NCBI GenBank assembly: GCA_029945375.1
Contig: CM057059.1
Location: forward strand, 1,302,001 to 1,366,000
From: Agaricus subrufescens
Taxonomy: Eukaryota; Basidiomycota; Agaricomycetes; Agaricales; Agaricaceae
Reading direction: 5' to 3'
Length of the DNA stretch: 64,000 bases
Of this stretch, positions 36,179 through 45,438 are shown piece after piece. Position numbers and translations under genes: made by a program. Below the pieces are notes generated by a model. The model saw only the letters and a list, made by a program, of their open reading frames with translations, was not told the DNA's origin and did no database searches. How positions within the stretch are numbered: the first letter of the stretch is position 1; each line of letters opens with the position of its first letter.

Positions 36179-37230
36179 TTAAGGTCCAATGTGGTTTTCA
36201 GCTTCATCCATGTTCCTCGCTCTTTCTGATTGATCCCATCTATCCATACCACCGAAATTGATTCTCATATTGTCATATGACATACTGAATTGCAATTCAG
36301 CAACGTGTCGCGCGCGGGCTCTCCAGCTATCCCCACTGATAGAGTTTTTGATGAATGTTTTGTGTTTCATCAGTGATATCAAAAACTCACGTTGCGGTTC
36401 CATACATATCACTTTGTGGGCTGACCAGCCGAACGCTTGCGTCTAAATTTGATTTTTGGTCATATATCCATATTGTCTTACCCGTGTATACCTCTTGCAA
36501 CCCATTGCGATCTATCAATCGATTACCATGTTGGATACGATTGACATCGGTTGGTACTGGGAGAGTAAGCCTCAGGTCTACGTCATTCAGAAGACGGAGC
36601 GCAGTGAGGTTGGATACGTCCTTGAAGAGTGAGTTGGTCGCTCCGGTGTATGGTAGGACCTTGATGATATGCTGAGGCGTGGTGTCTGTGTCTGAGTCCG
36701 ACTCTGACTCGTCCTCTTCCATTTCCACGTCATCACCAGGAGATGTATCGTCGCGTGTGGTAGACTCCAAAGACTCGAGAAAAGTTTTTTCTGAGTCGCT
36801 CAACTGCCGAAGGAATTCGTTCCATGCGACATCGTCTGTGAAATCAGTTCGGATAAGTAATCCGACCTCTTCGCCGTCAGTGAGGTGGTCTAAAGGGTCG
36901 CCGTCCTTCTCAAAGATTTCCTAGGACAATGTGAGGCAGAATGGCAGGTATCTGAATTCGACTGACAGATTGTGGGGAACCTTGAGAAGTAAGGGCAGTA
37001 GATGCAATCTCAATTTGAACATCGGGTGCTAGCCAAAGGCCCTCTATTACTCGCAACCGCCATTTTCTGCGGCCCTCTCCTGGGAATTTGGACCTGACGA
37101 TGGGGTATTGCGTCTGAGGCGGACTCCACCAATTAGTCCGGGATCCTGTGCCGATGGAAGTCGGAGACTGACCTCCAAGAAACGATGGAACAGGAGCATA
37201 TAGAACGCGTTTACTAGATGGGCCTAGCAC
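36179..37230 (-). CDS. Unrecognised acidic protein with an RTDFxDDxAW motif (start unresolved)
   Basis: Three exons are clear: about 36956-37230 (no ATG in it), about 36396-36918 and 36179-36356, joined at GTCAGT...TAG and GTGAGT...CAG introns. The middle exon has EVGLLIRTDFTDDVAWNEF, which recalls the 'RTDFSDDxAW' motif of the DUF6924 proteins, though I cannot verify this. An Asp/Glu/Ser-rich run follows (DDVEMEEDESESDSD), then PQHIIKVLPYTG. The C-terminus (SWRARARHVAELQFSMSYD, then GGMDRWDQSE) looks conserved and aromatic-rich. The first exon must lie between 37231 and 37510. An ATG at about 37360 is possible, but the frames do not join cleanly. Function unknown. Divergent from the transporter. 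Confidence 0.65.
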
Positions 37231-37510
37231 TCAGAATAAGTTCGCGGGATAAACGGATTTTGCACGGGTAGTGAATTGTTTCAAGTCACAGGAAGGACAT
37301 ATAGGTCGACGGACCGCCCTACAACCGGTCACTTGATCATGGGTCCTGCTTCTGCCATACGTTCTATCCTCAGCCGAGCTACCTTAATATTCACCTTGGA
37401 GCTACCCGAATGCTTCTTTCATTCGCGATGCCCACGCCAGTAATGGCCAAGTTAAAAGGATAGGCACGCTTCTAGCTTTTTTTGAACAGTTCTTCCTTCC
37501 GTGTCAGAAT

Positions 37511-39672
37511 ATGCCTCCTCCAACGGGAACTACGGGTGCGCATTGGAGCAGTCTCCAGCCAACTTTGATCCAATGAAGTCATCTTAGGCACTGAACTTCC
37601 GACCCTTCGTTGGGCGTATTCCTTTGGATTGGTGACGACGCTGTTCTTTACCTGTGAGTCAATAAGCCAAGTTTCTGTGGATGATAACATGACCAGATCT
37701 GTAGGGGGTTTCGCTTACGGGGTTAGTTGATATGTTCACAAGAAAAAAGAACATTCTGACTGAGTTCAATCCAGCTCCTTGACGTTCTGAATGCCCATTT
37801 CCAAGATATTTTCAAAATCAACAAGACACAGAGCACACTGCTGCAGTTTGCCTATTTTGGTGCTTATCTATTCTTTGCACCGATAGCAAGTGTGTTCGTA
37901 AGTCGCCTCTGTCATTTGCATGAATCAGCTGATTCAATCGACGTTTCGTCGAAAATAGATGGATCGATTTGGGTACAAGGTAATTATTGTACGTCGTAGT
38001 CCAGATGAACGTCGACTGAGAAAACATAAACAATAGCGCGGCATCCATCTAGGTCTTACCCTTTACAGTCTGGGTAAGAGCATACCGGCTATCAACCATT
38101 GCATCCGAAGATTGATTAAATTCGCCAGGTGCTATTTTCTTCTGGCCTTCGGCGAAATTTCAGAAGTACGGTGGATTCGTGGGATGCACTTTTGTGATTG
38201 GTGAGTATACTAGTAAGGTATAACCTTCATGCATTGACTTGGTGTGATAGGATGTGGTCTGGCAACGTTGGAAGTGGCGGCGAACTCTTATATTGCGGTT
38301 CTTGGTTCGCCGAAGTACGCTGCAGCGCGGTTGAATTTCAGTCAGGGCTTCCAAGGTCTTGCTTCTTTTGCTGGCCCCTTGATTGCCTCCAAGTATTTCT
38401 TCCGTGGGGCTAACGCCACGAGCTTGGACACTGTACAATGGTATGAGCACATAGCAGCGCAGCGGATTCGCCAAAAGTGTTTACATCTACACTAGGGTAT
38501 ATCTTGCGGTCGCAGGACTTGGACTTATTCTAAACATCATGTTTTAGTGAGTATCGCAATTTCTCAGGACATAGATTATTTTTTACCTACTAATCGTTGC
38601 TAGTTTCTGTGACCTACCGGAAATCTCGGGAGATGCTCTTGCAGCAGAGATTCATGATGTCGGTATCCGGTCCGACGACGAGCCATTTTGGAAGCAATAC
38701 AGATGTATCTTCGGGTTCGTTGCACAAATGTCTTACGTGTACGTCAACTTGACATTATACCCTCCAAAACTGAGGGGACCCTAACGGAATGTTCTCAGCG
38801 GGGCTCAAGTCGGGGTCGCATCACTCGCAGTCAACTTCCTATCTGAGCAAGGCGTAGGGATTGATAGATCAAGGGCCAGCTTCCTATACTCCTTCTGCCA
38901 GCTGACGTTCACGTTTGGAAGGTAAGAGAATTCGATGGCCAACAAAAAAACCGAGTTTCACCCTTCACACCCTTTACTTAGGTTTGTCGGCGTGATCATC
39001 CTCAATTTCATAGATCCTGCACTGCTACTGTCTATCTACGCGGTGTTGTGTTCTTTATTCTCCATTCTTACTGCGGTAGCCCCGGGAGATGGAGGAGTTG
39101 GCTCCCTATTTGCCTTGTTCTGGTTTGAATCTATTTGTTATCCGGTCAGTATCCTTGTGTCTCGTCAACTTGAGCTTCCTGACTAACGCATGGGTTAGTG
39201 TATCTTTACTCTGGGGACGAAGAATCTAGGCATCTACACGAAGCGGGGTTCAGGTCTGATCGTCATGGTTAGCAGACAGCGAATTCAAAACGTGTCACTG
39301 TGGACTAATATGGCTGTTCCATTCTAGGGTGTTGGTGGTGGTGCATGGTTCCCTCCGGCACAAGCCAGCCTCGCCGATAAGATTTCTACTCGGCGTTCGT
39401 ACTTGGTCCCACTTGCAGGTTATTTAGCGATGACATGCTACGCGATGTGAGGACCTCGTTCTTCGATTTACCCTGCCAAGAACAAGCTAACCTGTCTCTG
39501 CAGTGGTATAGTAATAGATCAAGCTAGGAAAGAATCCTTCAGGTTCCTCAATATTGATGAATTGAAGGAGAGAAGACGAAAGAGAGAAGAAACACAGAAA
39601 AAACAAGATAGCTCAGAAGTTGACGACATGTCAAAAGACAGGGCTGCTAGTGAAGAGATTGAAAAAGTTTGA
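37511..39672 (+). CDS. Major facilitator transporter, FHS/fucose-permease-like
   Basis: A proton-coupled sugar transporter family of the plasma membrane; substrate unknown. First exons: 37511-37535 (MPPPTGTTG), 37588-37653 (ELPTLRWAYSFGLVTTLFF) and a 17-nt micro-exon at 37705-37721. Together they give the family signature WGFAYGLLDVLNAHFQDIF. Further matches are FVGCTFVIGCGLATLEVAANSY, then AARLNFSQGFQGLASFAGPL, both typical of fungal FucP homologues. Twelve hydrophobic helices are expected, and later exons supply LNFIDPALLLSIYAVLCSLF and MGVGGGAWFPPAQASLAD. The cytosolic tail is charged and coiled-coil-like (ELKERRRKREETQKKQ), ending at 39670-39672. About ten introns. The reading frame is intact throughout. 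Confidence 0.88.
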
Positions 39673-39780
39673 TCGTTGTCCCTGTTCTTTCCCTTCGGAT
39701 TCACGAGTTTTGTTACGAATCCAAACATAGATCATACATGAACTAGACTGAATCAGGTTACTTTGGCAATCTACTATAGA

Positions 39781-40471
39781 TCATACAGCGGACTGGCGGG
39801 AACCTGCGATTCGATCTACAAACTGTTTAAAAACACAGAATAGTTTTCAGTAGTTATTCATGACTTAATGACATCATTTGTACACTTACCCCGCTGATAT
39901 ACGGGAGAGACAGCACCGTGCCAATGAATGGCAATTGTCTGAGAAAAGTAATAATGACAGGGAAGAAGTCGCTGTAAAAATAAATGTGGGCAAGAAGCCA
40001 CGTATATGTTAACCAAATTGACGTGTCAAGACGCACAGGTATTCAATAACTGGACATACCCGAAAAGGTTCAAAAAACCAAACGTTTCTACAATCATCCC
40101 AATAAACGGCCACTTGATGAAAACGAGGAATATCCCGCCTAGGAAACACACTGTCCCACGAATCTTTTGTTTCCTGGCGAAAAAGTAGAATGTCTTTTGA
40201 GGACCGATAATTAACGTCAAACCCGAAATGAAGAGAATCTGTTGAGTGTAACCTGAATCAGTCTTTGGGTTGGTGAGAGATGTTAAGCGAGAACGAACAT
40301 TTCCAAGAGCCAAAAGTGCTCCATCAAAGAAAAGCATTACACCAAGGAGCATGAAAAGTCCACCAAAGGTGGTCAGAGCGACACCAATCTCTGCAGAAAG
40401 GTAAGTTTAACACGTCAGCGCGTGTTTGCAGATATGTGCCTATACGAACTCTGTGCGTCGGAGAGCCACAT
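39781..40471 (-). CDS. GOT1: Golgi transport protein GOT1 (four-TM vesicle protein)
   Basis: Got1 is a small COPII-vesicle membrane protein of ER-to-Golgi traffic. The start at 40471 (MWLSDAQ) is spliced to KIGVALTTFGGLFMLLGVML. The core follows: FFDGALLALGN, then ILFISGLTLIIGPQKTFYFF, ARKQKIRGTVCFLGGIFLV and WPFIGMIVETFGFLNLFG. The last exons give DFFPVIITFLRQLPFIGTVL and, after a GTAAGT intron, FVDRIAGSRQSAV with stop at 39781-39783. All four membrane spans are present. The intron between LGN and ILF is exactly 60 nt, divisible by three and free of stops, so it could be read through as 20 extra residues; removing it restores the normal Got1 sequence. Convergent with the transporter, 108 bp apart. 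Confidence 0.95.
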
Positions 40472-40886
40472 ATCCCTTCAATGAGTGATGGTACAGCCAA
40501 GTAAGTTGCGGGCGGTAAGTTGCCTAGGCTGCGGAGGGGACAGATAGGTGGGTATATAAGAGGAAGTCGTGAAGCATCAAGTACACTGTTCGGTGAGTCG
40601 TGGATGTGTGACTGTCACATACACACACATATACTTGCATTAAACTAAAAGCTTTGCCAGTGATATCAGGCTCAAATGGATACAGAAAAGAACGGGTATG
40701 TATGGTTGAAACGACAATTATTACATGACATGGTTGAATGTCAAGGCAGAGTATGACACATGATACAAGGCACAAACTGTGGGAGAGGTTCAAGTCTTCT
40801 AACAGTCCGCCCAAAAAAAATAAAAGACATCGAGTATGATGCGACAATTCGCATCAAAAAAAGTAATAACATACCGTTGCAATGAA
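40472..40886. other. Intergenic, GOT1 promoter and 3' end of the next gene
   Basis: About 415 bp containing a short CA-rich run near 40615-40635 and A-tracts near 40806-40820 and 40855-40862. No gene is supportable. Confidence 0.6.
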
Positions 40887-42420
40887 TCATCGACCACTAG
40901 CGAGTTTCTTTTGGATGACCCGATCGTAAGATTCTCTCAAAGGCATCCTTCGCGAAAGGACGGTTAAGTGGTTGTTAAGATACGGCCCAGGAAGCAACGG
41001 ATGGATAGCTTCTGTATTAAGATGGGGGTTCACAGGAGGGAAAAACGAAACCTGTTGAGGTGAAGGCGGTCGTGTGACGCTGGGCAGATGGGCAAGTGAA
41101 CTGAGAGCCGTTGTGGAAGCCGTCATAGACTTGGTGGACAAAGTACGGGGACGATCTTGGGGCCTAGATGGCAATCTGGGACTTTGCACAGGAAGGGTGG
41201 AGACCGAGCGCGCGGAAGATATTGACGCTCGACGGCCTTCCGGGAGATCAGCTGAATATCCTCCGGGAGACGTTATTGTCGTCCTGATACTCTCAGGTGA
41301 CGAAGCAAAGTTACCATCGGATGAGTTCGAAGGTTGATCGGCAATGACGGTGAGCGGGGCAAGGGGTGAAGGTTTGACCATTGGGGCGAGAAACCCTTGC
41401 GAGTGGCCTCTGATCAATGGGTGTGGTCGCATATTATCCGACCGACCAGAAATGGAATGTGTAGATGGTGGCCGCGTGACGGATAAACGCTTCGTGTGGT
41501 TTACTTGACGAGGTCCCGGTGCAGTTTGATTGGGTTCTCTGGCTGAGAAAGCATGATCGGAGGATAGGTGACGTTGTATCGGTGGGCGCTTGCGTTCAAC
41601 AAATTGGGAGTTTGTATCTGAAACAGCGGGAACATCGGCATGGGTGGTAGGGAAAGGCGTTTGTATGGGCGGTTTCTGCCTCTCAACCCCGTTGTTTTGC
41701 ACGGGCGCAGTAAAGTCAGACTGACGGGCGGTTTCCACACGTGGAATGTGTCCTTGAGATCGGGCGGGCTGTCGTTGCGGATCAGGCTGGGCATGCTGCA
41801 GCTGAACATCAGGCTCGCGAGGTGCAGTATCTGTTTCTGATGTGGTATCCGAATAGGAGCCATTCTGGTTGGGAGATTGGGCACCGCTACTCGAGACCCA
41901 TTCGTCATCATCATCTTCGCCGTCTGCAGTCTGCGTTATCGTAAATCCTGCATTGGGCTTGTTGGCCTTTGGCTTTTGTTGAGCGCCTCCTGAAATCGAG
42001 GAAGTTTTCTTCGCAGCTGGCAAGCGTTGAGCGCTGCTAGTCCTCGGAAAGCCAGATTTACCTCCCTAAAATAATATGAATGAGAGTCCATTCTCTACAT
42101 AAGATTAATAAAATAGTCGATCCTGTCTAGGTAGGAGACCTAGCACGGAACAACACACCTACCTCTTGTACATGCGGAGTTTTCTTGATTTTCTCTGATT
42201 TGCTTGATGCGCCGTCCCTCTGGGTTATCTGAAGATTTGCACCGACTCTACTAGCAGAAGAGGAACGCGAATGAGAGCGCGTCTGGGCTCTGTGTCCCTT
42301 GGCGGGCATGATGGGGCGGAGTGACCTTGGTCTATGTTTACCACCTAAATCAGGCCGACTGTTGAAACTTGTTTTCTCTCTTACACTTCGTCTACTCCTT
42401 CGGGATCGTTGGCTCAACAT
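40887..42420 (-). CDS. Intrinsically disordered Ser/Arg/Pro-rich protein, possibly TORC1 subunit Tco89-like
   Basis: Two main exons: about 42166-42420 and 40887-42066, with a GTAGGT...TTTTAG intron between HVQE and GGKSGFPR. The N-terminus is strongly basic (MLSQRSRRSRRSVREKTSFN). A short acidic patch, DGEDDDDEWVSSSGAQSPNQ, follows KPNAGFTITQ; this arrangement recalls the conserved patch of fungal TCO89-domain proteins, a non-essential TORC1 subunit, but the match is by memory and weak. Most of the remaining 400 residues are low-complexity Ser/Thr/Pro with many SP/TP sites. A structured-looking C-terminus ends LRESYDRVIQKKLASGR. If the first ATG is used, it overlaps the UTP6 start codon. An internal Met at 42307-42309 is the alternative start. 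Confidence 0.72.
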
Positions 42421-44725
42421 GGAGCGGGTTCAGTTCCAGCAGGAACAGGTGTGTTTTGCTGTCATCTAAGCATGAACGTATACCTGATCTCGAATTGATA
42501 GATGGTCCTTGAACTCAAGGACCTTGTCGAAAAAAACTTATTTTCCAAAGTAGGCATATATTTTTACTCTGCCTCAGCTGGAAACACATCGAGCCTTCCA
42601 CAGGATGAGATGAAGCAGATCATGAAAAAAAGAACCGCTTTTGAGACCACGCTCGTTCGTCGAGTCGCGAAAAAAGCAGATTTCCTGCGTTACATCACCT
42701 ATGAAGCAGAACTGGAGCATCTGCGGCGAAAACGTTCCGCAAAATTGGGTTTGTTCACGCATCATATGTTAGCTCCTTCTCGCCAAGACTTGACCATATG
42801 TTTCAATAGATTTACCGCCAGCTCCGCCCACGGTTTCCGACTACTCACTCGTTCGGCGGCAGTTCCATATTTTTGAAAGGGCACTCAAACGATTTAAGAA
42901 TGATGTTGGCCTGTGGATCCAATACATTCAACTCGCTAAAAGAGAAGGCGCTCGGACGCTTGTCGGAAGGATCACCGCAAGGTATGAAGTTTATTATGTC
43001 TGTTCTATATCCTCTGCATGTGTAACATGGTCATAGAGCTCTTCAACTCCATCCCAATAAACATGTGCTTTACATAATTGCGGCTTCTCATGAGTTGGAC
43101 AATCTTTCTCCTTCGGCTGCTCGGGCACTTCTCCAGCGAGGAATTCGAATGAATCCTGAGAGCATCGACATGTGGCGCGAATACGTGCGTATGGAGCTCG
43201 GATTCATTGAGAATCTGAGGCGGAGATGGGACATCCTGGGAATTTCGCACACAAAAAGCATAACGGACAAGGGCACCTCGGGGGCAGTAATTGACCCAAG
43301 CGATATCATCAGCTTAGGCGTATTCAGCGGCGGGGAGCCAGAAGATAATGATCTGGAAAGCAACGGCATCAACGAAATAGTGGCTGCTGAGCCTGACGAA
43401 ATGAATAGAGACGAAAGTGAGGCAGCACAACGGCAAATCATAAATGGCGCTATTGTTAAGACGGTAATGACAAACGCGGCAGAATGTACGTGTTTCACCA
43501 TATCCCTTGCGAGGCGGTCACGTCAACGGATTGACAGCCGTTCCCAAAATTGGACTCTTTAAAGAGCTCCAGTCGGTGATCAGCAAGTACCCTTCACCTA
43601 TTGAACTTCGGGATTCATTACTGGATCACCTGTACAGCCTGGTTAGGGCGAATCTGGCAGGTGATGCGCAGGCCGCGCGATTACTAGTGGAACGACACAT
43701 TACCCCTGGACTAAAGGGCAAAGCGGTCGTGGACGGAATCCAGCGAGCCAATGAAGAACTTGTAGCTCATGTGAGATCTAACGGGAGTGAAGAGATCTGC
43801 CAGGTTTATGCTGAGTTCGTGGAGGGGTGGTGTGAAAAGGCGATTGATCAGCATTTGGTGAGTTTCAAGTTGGGGGTGCAGAACAGGCATTGAATAAGAA
43901 GGGACAGAAAACATATCTAATCGCATCCCTGAAGGGTGTGATAAACCAGGTTTCAATATCCCCATCATTGTTGGCTGCGCACATACGGCTGCTGGTGAGA
44001 TTAGACAAGGGCACAGCCGCCAAGACTGCACAGAAGTACACAGATCTGGTACCCCAGGCTGCTCAGGTGTGGCTGGCGAGACTGGATGCCGAGAAACGAG
44101 GGGGAGGTAGTGCGGCGGCAGTGGCAGCGACGTGGAAACGGGCGCGCGGGAGCGTTCGTGGCGAGGAAGACGAGGTGGCGAAGGTGTGGATGTGGGGAGT
44201 GGATGGGGAGAAGGGCCGGGAGATGTTCGAGGTAAGGACAGTGGGTGATGCGTGCGGCTACGAAGCTCACGAAAGTGATAGGAATTACTTAATGACAGCA
44301 TGGCCGACGGGTCGTTACGTCAGGTTCATGAAAGACTGTTGATCAGTTATGTCACGCTGGTACACGAGGCCATCGCACAAGAGATCTCATCGGATCGGAC
44401 TAATAGACTAGCGGCCAGATGGATGCAAGAAGTCGCATTGATAACAAGGCGATATCTCACGACTGGCCGAGTCTGGCAAAGGCTGTTCGGACTGATGGGG
44501 AACGACAGATGGGAGGAGGGGCAGGAGCGGGTGCTGGCCGCTGTGTACGAGGCGTGGCGGAAACACGACGCGGTGGCGGCCGCGGTGTCGTGGGCGGGGT
44601 GGCTTGCCGCGCGGGGGCGGGGCCGGGAGGGAAGCGAGGTGGTGGAGCGGGCGCTGCGGGGGCTCGGCGGGGACGAGCGGGGGGAGGTCGAGCGGCGGTG
44701 GAGGGCCTGGCTGGACGGGCAGTAG
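42419..44725 (+). CDS. UTP6: U3 snoRNP / SSU processome protein UTP6
   Basis: Utp6 is a HAT-repeat protein of the UTP-B subcomplex that processes 18S pre-rRNA in the nucleolus. The first exon is 42419-42448 (MERVQFQQEQ), spliced to 42502 (MVLELKDLVEKNLFSK). This reproduces the conserved Utp6 start and fixes the ATG. Next come IMKKRTAFETTLVRR and KADFLRYITYEAELEHLRRK, the latter diagnostic. HAT repeats follow, such as FHIFERALKRFKNDVGLWIQ, LQLHPNKHVLYIIAASHE and LLQRGIRMNPESIDMWREY. The last exon, to 44725, encodes ERVLAAVYEAWRKHD and is markedly GC-rich, unlike the 5' half of the gene. About eight introns. Intact. Confidence 0.92.
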
Positions 44726-45438
44726 CTAGGGTAGACACAGCGCTAGGACGAGTAGGGTACCCGGGTGATCTGAGATGCAGCCGTGCACATGGAGCACAGT
44801 CGGCAGCGGGTGTGTGCGCGTGTTTGTGCCGCGCCCTCCGCCCTCCCTGCGCTCCTTGTGGCCCCTGGACACATGGACAGAGCGAGGAGGGGCGGAAGAT
44901 TACATACTGAGAAAGAGCATCTGGATCATGATGGGTGTTGCTGATCTGGCGAGGTATTTTTGTCTGCAAGGACACACGCATGGTGTCGAAGCCCAGTGAG
45001 CACATGGTCACAAATAGCTGTCCGCAGTCCTCTTCCCAGCGTCTTTCTCTCCTCCGCCCATCTCCTCCCTCCTCCCCTCCCTCCCCCGTGTCCTGCGCCG
45101 GTCGAAAGCTCTGCTCTGGTATGTCCTCCCCCGCGCACAGCCCCTGATGCCCCCGTGCCACGCATTCCAACTCCGTCCTGAAACACCGCTGATTCGCCCA
45201 CCAGCTTTCTCTGCCACAGGCCCCATCACCGCCAGGCGTCGACGGGACGTTCCTCCCCCACTTCCCCTCTCGCGTCCAACCAGGACCTTCTCTCCCGCCC
45301 TGCTGCATGTATCGCGTCCCAAACCAGCTCAGACTCAAAGCAGGTCTCGTCTGAACGGACGTTTTTGTCTCTCCTCACGAGAACCTACTCTTTTTTCGCG
45401 AGTAGAGCCATCTCACGACTTCGCCCCCTCCCGCTCTC
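44726..45438. promoter_or_regulatory. GC-rich then CT-rich promoter/leader of the kinase gene
   Basis: About 700 bp. The first third continues the GC-rich composition of the UTP6 tail. From about 45040 to 45500 the plus strand is dominated by C and T runs, as in the leaders of many strongly expressed fungal genes. Possible 5' UTR introns exist (for example a GTATGT near 45118), but I cannot confirm them. Confidence 0.5.

Noticed and set aside
40524..40847. 107-codon minus-strand open frame upstream of GOT1
   Set aside because: Lies in AT- and CA-rich promoter DNA, with no start context, no domain and no splice partners.
44457..45338. 293-codon open frame on the minus strand
   Set aside because: It is antisense to the GC-rich last exon of UTP6 and the CT-rich kinase leader. 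Its low-complexity Pro/Ala/Arg content is what GC-rich antisense DNA gives, and it has no domain.
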